From assembly GCF_001999245.1 (NCBI RefSeq), contig NZ_CP019630.1, positions 4,555,001 through 4,619,000 on the forward strand: DNA of 64,000 bases, read 5' to 3'. The translations under genes were made by a program, and so were the position numbers. The notes beneath the pieces are model-generated. The model was not told where the DNA came from. It saw nothing but the letters and a program-made list of their open reading frames with translations, and made no database searches. This document shows, piece after piece, positions 47,817-56,815 of this stretch. How positions within the stretch are numbered: position 1 is the first letter of the stretch; every line of letters begins with the position of its first letter. The stretch is from Roseibium algicola. GTDB lineage: Bacteria; Pseudomonadota; Alphaproteobacteria; Rhizobiales; Stappiaceae.

Positions 47817-48066
47817 TTGGTCGGCGTGACTCAACTGAGATTAAAAGCCAATCTGAATTACGGCCCCATTTTACGGAGGAACCGCGTCACTTCACCGTCA
47901 AAATTGAAAAAATCCGGCTTGTCCCTTGATTTTCATGTGTTCAGGTTTAAGGAGAGGGGGTCGAAGCCTTCAGGCCATGTCGCCATCCCGGTCGCCTAGA
48001 CCGGCTGTTTTGGGCTCCGGCAAATCGCCAGAAGTAGCCCTCTTAGCCAAGAAGTGTTGGCCTGCC

Positions 48067-49881
48067 ATGTCCGTTGTTGAACCGTCCGATACCCCGTCAC
48101 TGTCCGGTGACGGCCCCCCAGACGCGCGCGAAGAACGCGTATTTTCCGTGCCCATGTTGTGTCTTGTGGCGTTCTTTATCGGGATCGTCGCAGCCATTGG
48201 TGCGGTTTTCTTCCGATATCTGATCTCGGTCGTTCATAATCTTTTCTACTACGGAAAATTTTCGACCGTTTACGACGCCAACCAGTTTGCCGATGCCAGT
48301 CCGCTTGGCGCTCTGGTCATTCTCGTACCCGTCGTCGGTGGTTTGATCGTGGTGTTCCTGGTGAAAACCTTCGCTCCGGAGGCCAAGGGACACGGCGTGC
48401 CGGAGGTGATGTTCGCGGTCTACCACAAGAAGGGCGACGTTCGCGGCGTGGTGGCGCTGGTGAAATCCTTTGCTTCGGCGATCTCCATCGGAACCGGTGC
48501 ATCCGTCGGCCGCGAGGGGCCGATCATCCAGATCGGCGCCTCCTTCGGTTCGACGATCGCCCGGGCGCTGCATCTGCCGCGCTGGCAAAAGATCACGCTG
48601 CTTTCTGCTGGGGCAGGGGCGGGGATTGCCGCCACCTTCAATACGCCGCTTGGCGGGGTGCTCTTTGCTGTCGAGATGCTGTTGCCCGAGGTCAGCAACC
48701 GGACATTCCTGCCCGTGGTCGTTGCCACGGCGACAGCCACATACGTTGGCCGGATTGCCTTTGGTCTCGACCCGGCCTTTATCGTGCCGATCTCCGCGGA
48801 AGAGGCTATCGAAGCCATCGCGCCGATCCAGCTGGGCGCCTATGCACTGCTCGGTGTCCTGGCCGGTATTGCCTCCTGGGCCTTCATTCGCACGCTCGCC
48901 TGGTGCGAGGACCTGTTCCCCAAGCTCCCGGGCAATGACTACACCCAGAACATCATCGGCATGCTGATCATCGGCACGCTCAGCTATGTTTTGATGCTCA
49001 CCACGGGGCATTACCACACCGCAGGCGTCGGCTATGCCACGATCCAGGATATCCTGAATTCGACCCCTTACACATTCATACTGCTGGCTGTTCTCTTCAT
49101 TGCGAAAATCATCGCGACATCGATCAGCCTTGGTGCGGGGGCCTCCGGCGGTGTCTTCTCGCCGTCGCTGTTTATCGGTGCGACGCTTGGCGGCATGGTC
49201 GGTGTTCTGTGTTCCTACCTGTTCCCGGACAGCGGATTTACGGCGGTGGAATTCGCCCTTGTTGGCATGGGAGCGCTCGTGGGCGGTGCAACCGGCGCAT
49301 CGATGACTGCCATCGTGATGATCTTCGAGATGACCCGGGACTATAACGTCATCGTGCCGCTGGTTCTGGCGGTCGCGATTGCGGTCGGTGTCCGGCGCTG
49401 GCTGATCAAGGACAACATCTACACGGTCAAGCTGCGCCATCGCGGCAAACCGATCCCGCTCAACCGGCACACCAACATGTATCTGGTGCAGCCGATCAAG
49501 GAAGTGATGGCAAAGAACTTCGTGATCCTGCCGCTTGATACACCTGTCCAGGAAGCGATTTCCGCCGTGAGTGCCGATGGCGGATCCCACATCATCGCGT
49601 CCGACGGGCCCCGGATTGCCGGCTTTGTGCGCCTCGGCACCATTCCTTACCAGGCCGACCGCTTCGCCGGGCAAACGCTGCGCGCGATCCTCTCAAGCGA
49701 TTTCGTGATTGCACCGGCAACCAACATCATGAATTCGGTGATCACCCGCATGAACAACCGCAATCGCAGTTGCGCGATCATTGTGTCGGGCGATGGCCGT
49801 ATTCCGCGTCCGGATGATGTGGTCGGGGTGGTCGATTCCAAGGAAATCGCCGGCGTCGTCGTCTCCAACCACTACGGCTGA
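48067..49881 (+). CDS. ClC-family chloride channel/transporter B with CBS domains
   Basis: A 604-residue ClC protein. Helices start at about residue 28 (PMLCLVAFFIGIVAAIGAVFF). Selectivity motifs are GTGASVGREGPIIQIG, with the gating Glu in GREGP, and GASGGVFSPSLFIGA. After the channel (from about 470) a CBS pair is recognisable (VQPIKEVMAKNFVILPLDTPVQEAIS, and VIAPATNIMNSVITRMNNRNRSCAIIV), which in relatives senses adenine nucleotides. The start at 48067 is my choice of the first ATG giving a normal N-terminus; the frame is open 47 codons further upstream to 47926 with non-homologous sequence. It differs clearly from the neighbouring ClC gene, so they are not a recent duplicate. Confidence 0.9.
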   Translation: MSVVEPSDTPSLSGDGPPDAREERVFSVPMLCLVAFFIGIVAAIGAVFFRYLISVVHNLFYYGKFSTVYDANQFADASPLGALVILVPVVGGLIVVFLVKTFAPEAKGHGVPEVMFAVYHKKGDVRGVVALVKSFASAISIGTGASVGREGPIIQIGASFGSTIARALHLPRWQKITLLSAGAGAGIAATFNTPLGGVLFAVEMLLPEVSNRTFLPVVVATATATYVGRIAFGLDPAFIVPISAEEAIEAIAPIQLGAYALLGVLAGIASWAFIRTLAWCEDLFPKLPGNDYTQNIIGMLIIGTLSYVLMLTTGHYHTAGVGYATIQDILNSTPYTFILLAVLFIAKIIATSISLGAGASGGVFSPSLFIGATLGGMVGVLCSYLFPDSGFTAVEFALVGMGALVGGATGASMTAIVMIFEMTRDYNVIVPLVLAVAIAVGVRRWLIKDNIYTVKLRHRGKPIPLNRHTNMYLVQPIKEVMAKNFVILPLDTPVQEAISAVSADGGSHIIASDGPRIAGFVRLGTIPYQADRFAGQTLRAILSSDFVIAPATNIMNSVITRMNNRNRSCAIIVSGDGRIPRPDDVVGVVDSKEIAGVVVSNHYG

Positions 49882-49901
49882 GGCCATCGGTTCGGATGTC
49901 A

Positions 49902-49938
49902 GCCCGTGGAGTGGTTTGCCGATCCACGGGCTTTTGTT
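49902..49938 (+). terminator. Rho-independent terminator after ClC gene B
   Basis: GCCCGTGGA (49902-49910) / TCCACGGGC (49923-49931) with a 12-nt loop, then TTTTGTTTT. Strong stem and good U-tract. Confidence 0.9.
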
Positions 49939-49956
49939 TTCGCGTCGATCAGTTGC

Positions 49957-50445
49957 TCAGGGTTTCTTGCGGATCTCGATATGGCGTCCAGCCCGTTCCG
50001 GGCGCGGCAGACTGGCATGAGCTTGCGACAGGGCCGTCAGGTTGGCCGCAATGTCCTCCGGCCAGGGAGCGACCTTGCGGGCGTTCATGTCGACATGAAG
50101 GCTCAGTTGTTCTGATGTCGCCGACAGCCAGCCTTCCTCGGCGTGGCGCAGTTCCTGATAGAAATGCGCACGCTTGGCGTCGAAATCGACAAGCTGAAGC
50201 GTCGCGATCACCTTCATGCCGGCGCTGAGTTCGCGCAGGTAGCACACATGTACCTCTGCGGTGAAGAACGAGCCGCCACGGGTCTTCACATAGTCGGGAC
50301 CCATGCCGAGACGGTGAAAGACCTCATCGACAGCCGTATCGAACAGGACGTTGTAATAGGCCATGTTCAGATGGCCGTTGTAATCGATCCAGTCGTCCCT
50401 GACCGTCATGATTTCGCTTTCCACCGGCTTTGCGTCCCAAGTCAC
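49957..50445 (-). CDS. Hot-dog thioesterase (4HBT family)
   Basis: A 162-residue single hot-dog domain protein. The motif WIDYNGHLNMAYYNVLFDTAVDE (about residues 18-40) carries the catalytic Asp/Asn-type site of acyl-CoA thioesterases, and GGSFFTAEVHVCYLRELSAG follows. It should hydrolyse a small acyl-CoA; substrate unknown. I place the start at GTG 50445, because AGGAGG lies about 9 nt ahead; a frame extension to ATG 50496 would run across that ribosome-binding site. Convergent with ClC gene B, divergent from the flavoprotein gene. Confidence 0.85.
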   Translation of the reverse strand: MTWDAKPVESEIMTVRDDWIDYNGHLNMAYYNVLFDTAVDEVFHRLGMGPDYVKTRGGSFFTAEVHVCYLRELSAGMKVIATLQLVDFDAKRAHFYQELRHAEEGWLSATSEQLSLHVDMNARKVAPWPEDIAANLTALSQAHASLPRPERAGRHIEIRKKP

Positions 50446-50578
50446 CTTCACAATCCTCCTTGCGCCATTGTGTCCAACCTTGCGGGAAATGCCCATTAGG
50501 CTTTGACCTTTCGGGCCGGGGCTAACATATTCGGTTTTTTACCGCGCAGACAAAGTCGCGGCCCCAGGAGGAATGAGA

Positions 50579-52003
50579 ATGCCGGAATTGGCAACCGCGT
50601 CCGACGGAGCGCAAGTCCTTGAAAAGAATGGCGCGATCGGCGCTGCCATCGAAAAGCTGACGGGCCTGTTCAAGGACCGTTGCTCCACGTCCATGGCTCT
50701 GCGGGAACAGCATGGCCACACCACCACCTGGTTGAAGAATCAGCCGCCCGATGCAGTTGTCTTTGCGGAGACGACCGAGGAAGTCGCCGAAGCCGTCAAG
50801 ATTTGCGCAGCTCACAAGGTTCCCGTGATCGCGTTCGGCACGGGGTCCTCGCTTGAAGGGCATGTGAATGCACCGTTCGGCGGCGTTTCCATAGACCTGT
50901 CCCGCATGAACAACATTCTGGAGGTCAATGCGCAGGATCTGGATTGCAGGGTCGAGGCCGGGGTAACGCGCAAGCAGCTCAACAGCTTTATTCGCGACAC
51001 CGGCCTGTTCTTTCCGATCGACCCGGGGGCGGATGCCAGCATCGGCGGCATGGCGGCGACCCGTGCATCGGGCACCAACGCTGTTCGATACGGCACGATG
51101 AAAGACGCAGTCCTCGGCCTCACCGTGGTGACCGCGGACGGACGGATCATCAAGACGGGTGGCCGGGCGAAGAAGTCCTCGGCGGGTTATGATCTGACTC
51201 GGCTTTTTGTCGGCTCTGAAGGCACGCTCGGCATCATCACCGAGTTGACCTTGCGCCTGAACGGTCAACCGGAAGCCATTTCCGGTGGCGTCTGCCCGTT
51301 CCCGGATGTTGCATCCGCCTGCAATGCTGTCATCACCACCATCCAGATGGGTCTGCCTGTCGCGCGTATCGAGCTTCTGGATGAAGTTCAGGTGCGCGGC
51401 TGCAACATCTATTCCAAGCTGGATCTGCCTGAAACTCCGACGCTTTTCCTTGAGTTTCACGGATCTGAAGCCGGGGTGCAAGAGCAGTCGGAAACTTTTT
51501 CGGCGATTGCCGAGGAGTTTGGCGGCGGGCCATTCAAATGGGCGACAGCGGCCGAAGACCGGACGAAACTTTGGGCAGCCCGGCATGACGCCTATTGGGC
51601 GGGCAAGTCGCTGAAGCCTGAAGCCAGCATCATGGTGACGGACGTGTGCGTGCCGATCTCGCGGCTTGCGGACTGCGTTGCCGCCACGGCCGAGGATATC
51701 CGCAACGAAGGTTTCCTGGCGCCAATCGTCGGTCACGTGGGTGACGGTAATTTCCACGTTCAGATCCTGGTCAACCTGGACGATCCGGAAGAAAAGCAGC
51801 GGACGGAGGACTTTGTCGGACGGCTTGCGCTCAGGGCCATCGCCATGGGGGGTACCTGCACCGGCGAACACGGTGTCGGCCAGGGCAAGCAGAAATACAT
51901 GGCCAAGGAACATGGCGAAGCGCTTGATGTGATGCGCGCTGTCAAACTGGCGCTCGATCCTCACAATTTGATGAATCCCGGCAAGATCCTGCCGCAGTCA
52001 TGA
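50579..52003 (+). CDS. FAD-linked oxidase, D-lactate/glycolate dehydrogenase type
   Basis: A 474-residue PCMH-type flavoprotein. The FAD-binding half includes VIAFGTGSSLEGHVNAPFGGVSIDLS and the DPGADASIGGMAATRASGTNAVRYG stretch, then FVGSEGTLGIITE. The C-terminal substrate domain holds GHVGDGNFHVQIL and TGEHGVGQGKQKYM, with the His residues that bind metal and the hydroxy-acid. It oxidises D-lactate or a related 2-hydroxy acid and passes electrons to a cytochrome or quinone. The start is the ATG at 50579, 7 nt after AGGAGG; an ATG at 50573 sits too close to the site. Single gene; exact substrate open. Confidence 0.9.
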   Translation: MPELATASDGAQVLEKNGAIGAAIEKLTGLFKDRCSTSMALREQHGHTTTWLKNQPPDAVVFAETTEEVAEAVKICAAHKVPVIAFGTGSSLEGHVNAPFGGVSIDLSRMNNILEVNAQDLDCRVEAGVTRKQLNSFIRDTGLFFPIDPGADASIGGMAATRASGTNAVRYGTMKDAVLGLTVVTADGRIIKTGGRAKKSSAGYDLTRLFVGSEGTLGIITELTLRLNGQPEAISGGVCPFPDVASACNAVITTIQMGLPVARIELLDEVQVRGCNIYSKLDLPETPTLFLEFHGSEAGVQEQSETFSAIAEEFGGGPFKWATAAEDRTKLWAARHDAYWAGKSLKPEASIMVTDVCVPISRLADCVAATAEDIRNEGFLAPIVGHVGDGNFHVQILVNLDDPEEKQRTEDFVGRLALRAIAMGGTCTGEHGVGQGKQKYMAKEHGEALDVMRAVKLALDPHNLMNPGKILPQS

Positions 52004-52163
52004 TATTGTATCGAATCAGTTCAATAAGCTCGTTTTGCTCCGCCGGACGCCGCAGGGCGGCGATCCGGCCGGCGCCGGAAATCCTGTGTTTGCACTGCAG
52101 CACGGATCGGCTACATCTATCCGGTACGATATCCGGTGACTTTGGAGAACAAGGAGACAAGGC

Positions 52164-55100
52164 CTGAACTCCGTCTACATCACGTTGGGTGTAACAGTCA
52201 TTCTGGTGCTGGTGGCAGCGCTGGTCGGGCCGTTCTTTATCGACTGGACCGTCTATCGGTCGACTTTCGAAAGCTATGCGGAGCGCGCGCTCGGGCACAG
52301 GGTGACTGTGCTGGGGGAGGCGGACCTGCGGCTTCTGCCTGCGCCCTCCATCAGTTTTTCCGACGTGCGTGTCGGTGGTGCCGAAGATCCGCTGCTGGTG
52401 GTGTCGCGCTTCGACATGCGCATCGAGCTTCCGTCGCTGCTGAAGGGCGAGATTCGGGTTCTCGACATGGAACTCGATCGTCCGCACCTGTCACTTTCAC
52501 TTGATGAGGCTGGTCGACTGGACTGGCTGACGGCCATGACGTCGAGCGGCGCCATTGCCAAACTGGCACCGGATGACCTGTCCTTCGAAAAGGTGACGAT
52601 CCGTGACGGCGCATTGACGATCGTCGATGCGCGGTCCGGCGAAATCAACCGGATTGATGACGGAAATCTGGTCGTGTCCGCACGCTCGCTAGAAGGCCCG
52701 TTCCGGGGCGCCGGCAGTCTCACGCTGAATGGTGCGCCCTATACGGTCAGTCTTGCGACGGGTCGCGCACAGGAAAACGCGGGACTGCGCGTCAAAGGCG
52801 AAGTCACGCCCACCGACAGGCCGGTGAACTTTGCTTTCGACGGTCAGCTTCAGGTGGCCGACGCCGCGCCCGAATTCGACGGCCGCTTCACCATCGCCTC
52901 TGTTGCGCTGGAAGAAAACGATCCGAATATCTGGCAGGCGGAAGGGCAGTTCACTGCCGATATCGCCGAGGTGGCGGTTCCTGAGTTCGAGTTCCGCTAT
53001 GGTCCCGAAGACCGGCGCCTGAGCATGACCGGCAATGCGGATCTGATCTATGCCGGCGAAAAGCGTTTTGAAATCCGTGCGAAGTCGAAGCAGGTCGATC
53101 TGGACAGGTTGCTGGGCGGTGGACCGCAATCCCCCGTCGACATCAACGAGGCGGCGACACGGCTAATTGCTGCCCTGCGCGTCGTGCCGCTGCCGTCCAT
53201 CGACGGTGCTGTATCCATGGATGTTCCGGCGCTGGTGGCCGGTGGCGGCATCATCCAGAATGTTCGCCTGGATCTTGAAACCATGCTGGGTGGCTGGCGC
53301 GTCGCGCGCCTTGCCGGACGCCTGCCGGGCCGCACGACGGTTGCCACCCAGGGCGACCTCGGCCTGGAGCCGTCTTTGACCTATCGCGGTGCGGTGTCTA
53401 TCAGCTCGGACCAGCCGGGGTCGCTTCTCAGCTGGTGGCGGCAGAAGGAAGCCGGCGTCGGTACTATCGAACCAGTTTCCCTGGAAGGACGATTGAACCT
53501 GGTGCCCGAAGGAGCGGCGCTGGACAATCTGCGTCTGACCATTGCCGGTTCCGAAGCCCGCGGCGGCCTGGCTTACCGCATTCCACGCAGCGGCAATTCG
53601 GAATTCTCGCTCTCTCTGGAAGCTGACCGGCTCGATCTGGACCAGATCGAAAACCTGGCTGCGCTGCTTCACCCTCAGGCTGTCGAAGCGGGAGAACCGG
53701 CAGATCCCAAAGGCCTCGATGTTTCCTTGCGCCTTCGTGCCAAACAGGTGGTGGCACGCGGCGTCGAGGGCGAAGGTCTGGCGCTGGAGGCAGAGTATTC
53801 GGACGGCGGCGTCAGGATCGACAGGCTGTTTGCAAATGACCTTGCAGGCGCCCGGCTCGATGTCTCCGGCGATATCCGCAATCTCTTTTCAGCACCTGAG
53901 GGAGCTGTGTCCGGAACGCTTGACGCCCGGGACCTGTCCGGTCTTGTTGCGCTGGCAGGCGGGTTGTTTCCCGAAACAGTCTTTGTTGAACGGCTGGAGC
54001 GCGCAGCCGCAAGTCTGGTGCCTGCCAAGTTCGATGCCGAGTTGAAGGCGGCTGCGGTTGGCGAAGCAACGGACATGACACTGCGCCTGGATGGGAGCGC
54101 GGGCGGCGCCGACGCTGCGATCAATGCAGAGCTCAAGGGCCGTGTCGACCAGTGGCACGATGCCGAAGTTGCCGTCGGTGTGGAACTGAAGGGCCCGGAT
54201 GGCGGCCGGCTTCTGCAGCAGCTCGGGTTTGATGTCATTCCTCTGGAAGCTGCCGGAACAGGCCATCTGGCGCTGAATGTTTCCGGCATCCCGGCAAAGG
54301 GGCTGGCCACCGACCTTTCCACGGAGATCGGCGGATCCAGCGTTGAAGCCAACGGAACCTTGACCCTGAAAAAGGATGAGGCGCCGGAATACCTTGTTTC
54401 GGTGACCGCAGAGACAGCGGACCTTGGCCCGCTGGCGTTGATGGCCGGTCGGGTCCTGCCGGTCATGAGCGGCACGATCCCTGCAGCGCTTTCGGTCGAT
54501 GTCGAAGGGATTGGCAGCTCTATGGCTGTCAGCAGGGCTGAAGGCTCGCTCGGAACGACGACGTTCGAAGGTCGTCTGGAAGGCGACCTTGAACCGGCGC
54601 CGGGCGAACGTAACAGACGTTTTTCCGGTGAGATAACGGTGTCCGAGGCCGATCTGCGCACAATGACGGAACTGGTCCTTGGTCCCGATCAGTGGTTCTC
54701 GGCTGGGGACGGTTCAAGCATCTGGCCGACAACCCCGTTCGGATCGCCGCTTCTGGATGGCCTCGACCTGACCATGCAGTTCAAGGCAGACAGAATGCTG
54801 CTGGACGAAGACACCGCCATTACCGGTCCGAGTGCCGAAATTCGCCTGTCTCCCAGCCTGTTCCGCCTCGATGGACTGCAGGGGGCCTTTGCCGGTGGTC
54901 AGCTTGACGGCAGCCTCTCGATTCGCCGGACCGAGGCGGAGGCCGCGGCTTCCGGCCGGGTGAAACTGGACAATGCCGATCTGAGGCAGGTGTCCTGGCG
55001 ACCGGACAACAGGGCGGTCGCTTCCGGCACGCTCGATCTTTATCTGGAATTCGAAGGGGCGGGACGCTCGATCTCGGCAATCGTGTCAGGCCTCAACGGC

Positions 55101-56033
55101 GGCGGCACGTTCTCGATGGAAAACGGCGACTTCCGCGGTCTAAATCCGCAGGCCTTCCCGCTGGTGACACGCGCGGTGGATGCGGGACTGGATCTTCAGG
55201 AGAACAAGATCCGTGACGTTTTCGTCAGCCACATGGCGGCGGGAAGTCTTCCGTTCAAGCGCGTTGACGGCACGCTGACAATGGTGGGCGGACGACTGAG
55301 CGCCCGCAACGTTGTTGTCGATGCCGAAAAGGCGGAGATCTTCGGCAGTGCCGAAGTCAATCTCGCCAGTTACGATCTCGATGCGGATTTCTCGTTGAAA
55401 GTCGATCCGGGCGAGGACGCGGTCACCGGTGCTGAACCGCAGGTCGGGCTGTTGTTCGAGGGTGCGGTCGAGGCTCCGGAACGCCGCATCGACATCGCGC
55501 CGTTTACCGCCTATCTCACCCTGCGTGCCTTTGAGCGGGAGGTTGAACGCGTCGAGAAGCTTCAGGCGGAAATTCTGGAACGTGACCGGCTTGTGCGGGA
55601 ACTGAAAAACCAGCGGGAAGGCGAAGCCCGCCGGGAACGTCAGGCAGCCCGGGCGGCCGAAGAGGAGCAGCTTCGTCTTGAGCAAGAGCAGTCCGGCGAA
55701 GACATTCAGCCTCAGCCGGATCCGGACAAGCAGGAAAATTCAGCCCTTCCGCAAAAGACCGACGATGCGCCGCGCAGGGAAACCCGCGCCGCGCCGCCGC
55801 CAGTGCCTGCGCCAGCCCCGGCACCGGCCCCGGCTGTTGCCGCGGCTCCCTTTGCAGAGCGCATTCGGGCCGTGTTGGAGACGCCGGACCTGGAAGACCT
55901 GACCGCAGCGCCAGATACTGCCCCGGTCACCAATCCTTCGAACAGCCTGCCCCCCCTGGACCCGCCGGTTTCCATTGAAGACCTTCTGACACGCGACGTC
56001 GGCTCGCCGCTGGTCCTGCCCGGCGCGCAGTGA
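52164..56033 (+). CDS. Large AsmA-family protein with Pro/Ala-rich C-terminal tail (CTG start)
   Basis: About 1289 residues. A single N-terminal TM helix (GVTVILVLVAALVGPFF) anchors it in the inner membrane, then a very long repetitive beta structure typical of AsmA/YhdP proteins, which act as bridge-like lipid-transfer or outer-membrane-biogenesis factors in the periplasm. The region AERALGHRVTVLGEADLRLLPAPSI matches the AsmA N-domain. From about residue 1120 the pattern changes to a charged coiled coil (EREVERVEKLQAEILERDRL) and a Pro/Ala/Gln-rich tail. No ATG, GTG or TTG with a ribosome-binding site exists at the right place; CTG at 52164 has GGAG 7 nt ahead and gives an NSVYITLG start. 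TTG at 52185 is the fallback. Confidence 0.85.
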   Translation: MNSVYITLGVTVILVLVAALVGPFFIDWTVYRSTFESYAERALGHRVTVLGEADLRLLPAPSISFSDVRVGGAEDPLLVVSRFDMRIELPSLLKGEIRVLDMELDRPHLSLSLDEAGRLDWLTAMTSSGAIAKLAPDDLSFEKVTIRDGALTIVDARSGEINRIDDGNLVVSARSLEGPFRGAGSLTLNGAPYTVSLATGRAQENAGLRVKGEVTPTDRPVNFAFDGQLQVADAAPEFDGRFTIASVALEENDPNIWQAEGQFTADIAEVAVPEFEFRYGPEDRRLSMTGNADLIYAGEKRFEIRAKSKQVDLDRLLGGGPQSPVDINEAATRLIAALRVVPLPSIDGAVSMDVPALVAGGGIIQNVRLDLETMLGGWRVARLAGRLPGRTTVATQGDLGLEPSLTYRGAVSISSDQPGSLLSWWRQKEAGVGTIEPVSLEGRLNLVPEGAALDNLRLTIAGSEARGGLAYRIPRSGNSEFSLSLEADRLDLDQIENLAALLHPQAVEAGEPADPKGLDVSLRLRAKQVVARGVEGEGLALEAEYSDGGVRIDRLFANDLAGARLDVSGDIRNLFSAPEGAVSGTLDARDLSGLVALAGGLFPETVFVERLERAAASLVPAKFDAELKAAAVGEATDMTLRLDGSAGGADAAINAELKGRVDQWHDAEVAVGVELKGPDGGRLLQQLGFDVIPLEAAGTGHLALNVSGIPAKGLATDLSTEIGGSSVEANGTLTLKKDEAPEYLVSVTAETADLGPLALMAGRVLPVMSGTIPAALSVDVEGIGSSMAVSRAEGSLGTTTFEGRLEGDLEPAPGERNRRFSGEITVSEADLRTMTELVLGPDQWFSAGDGSSIWPTTPFGSPLLDGLDLTMQFKADRMLLDEDTAITGPSAEIRLSPSLFRLDGLQGAFAGGQLDGSLSIRRTEAEAAASGRVKLDNADLRQVSWRPDNRAVASGTLDLYLEFEGAGRSISAIVSGLNGGGTFSMENGDFRGLNPQAFPLVTRAVDAGLDLQENKIRDVFVSHMAAGSLPFKRVDGTLTMVGGRLSARNVVVDAEKAEIFGSAEVNLASYDLDADFSLKVDPGEDAVTGAEPQVGLLFEGAVEAPERRIDIAPFTAYLTLRAFEREVERVEKLQAEILERDRLVRELKNQREGEARRERQAARAAEEEQLRLEQEQSGEDIQPQPDPDKQENSALPQKTDDAPRRETRAAPPPVPAPAPAPAPAVAAAPFAERIRAVLETPDLEDLTAAPDTAPVTNPSNSLPPLDPPVSIEDLLTRDVGSPLVLPGAQ

Positions 56034-56279
56034 CAGGCTGGTACGACGGGCCTTCGCTCGTTGATATTGGGCAGGTGTTGCCTGAAGCCCATTGAACGGC
56101 GATCGGAAAAGAAGCCGCCAGTCCTTTTCACTCAAAGTTTCAGCAATCTCTACTCAGGATGAGGGAGATGTATGTTGCAGAGGCGGCAAGAGGGCTGAAG
56201 CTCAGAGGCAGTTCGGGCACTTCTAGCTGCGCTGTGGGCAGGCGAAAAGCAGGGGACTGGAAATCAGATTGTCAGCCGT

Positions 56280-56513
56280 TCATCCCTCCGAAATCAGACC
56301 AGCTTCCATTTGGACCCGTTTCAAGGCCCAGACCCTGACTGCCGAAGACAGCGGGTCTTCCGGGTCGCGGTTGTCGTCGATTTCGGCAATCAGTCCGGCG
56401 AGGGACTTGTTCGCGGCGTCGGCGTACGCGTCGACGACGTCCCAGAATTCCGGTTCCAGCGCCAGGCTGGTGCGGTGGCCATGAAGGGAAAGAGAGCGCT
56501 TTAACAGAGCCAT
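56280..56513 (-). CDS. Ribbon-helix-helix domain protein
   Basis: A 77-residue protein whose N-terminal part (RSLSLHGHRTSLALEPEFWDVVDAYADAANKSLAGLIAEID) reads as a ribbon-helix-helix DNA-binding fold of the small type common next to sspB in Rhizobiales. It may be a local transcription factor. It is the third gene of a same-strand run with sspB and the DUF4169 gene and starts 6 bp after the DUF4169 stop, so the three are probably co-transcribed. Confidence 0.8.
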   Translation of the reverse strand: MALLKRSLSLHGHRTSLALEPEFWDVVDAYADAANKSLAGLIAEIDDNRDPEDPLSSAVRVWALKRVQMEAGLISEG

Positions 56514-56519
56514 TGGCGG

Positions 56520-56798
56520 TCAGCCGCGATCGCCGGAAGGGCCCGGTTCAGAAGGTTCGGCTTCGATTGTGTTCGCGTCTGTTGTTGCTTTGTCGGATGG
56601 TTCGGCATCCGGGCCGTCAGGCTTTTCCAGAAGATGCCCGTCGACATGGGCATCCAGCGTTTCCCGGCGTTGGCGGGCCGCCTCACGTTCGGCTTTGGAC
56701 CGGCCATACTTGCGCCGGTTGTCCTCGGCCGTCTTTTCCTTGTCCTGACGGTTCTTCTGCTTGCGCACCATGCGCAGATTGATGATCTCCGCGCTCAT
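56520..56798 (-). CDS. DUF4169 family protein
   Basis: A 92-residue, highly charged protein. The N-terminal half (EIINLRMVRKQKNRQDKEK, then ENRRKYGRSKAERE) matches the DUF4169 pattern of an alpha-helical, lysine/arginine-rich segment; the C-terminal half is acidic and disordered. Its position between sspB and the ribbon-helix-helix gene is conserved in Rhizobiales as far as I recall. Function unknown; predicted cytoplasmic. Confidence 0.78.
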   Translation of the reverse strand: MSAEIINLRMVRKQKNRQDKEKTAEDNRRKYGRSKAEREAARQRRETLDAHVDGHLLEKPDGPDAEPSDKATTDANTIEAEPSEPGPSGDRG

Positions 56799-56815
56799 GG
56801 GAAAGGCTCCCGATC

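Noticed and set aside
48097..49674. 525-codon reverse open frame opposite ClC gene B
   Set aside because: Typical long antisense frame in high-GC DNA; His/Arg/Asp-rich with no domain, and the forward frame encodes a complete ClC protein.
46152..49881. Recent tandem duplication of the ClC genes
   Set aside because: The two proteins differ in length, termini and most residues outside the selectivity loops, so they are old paralogues or separately acquired.
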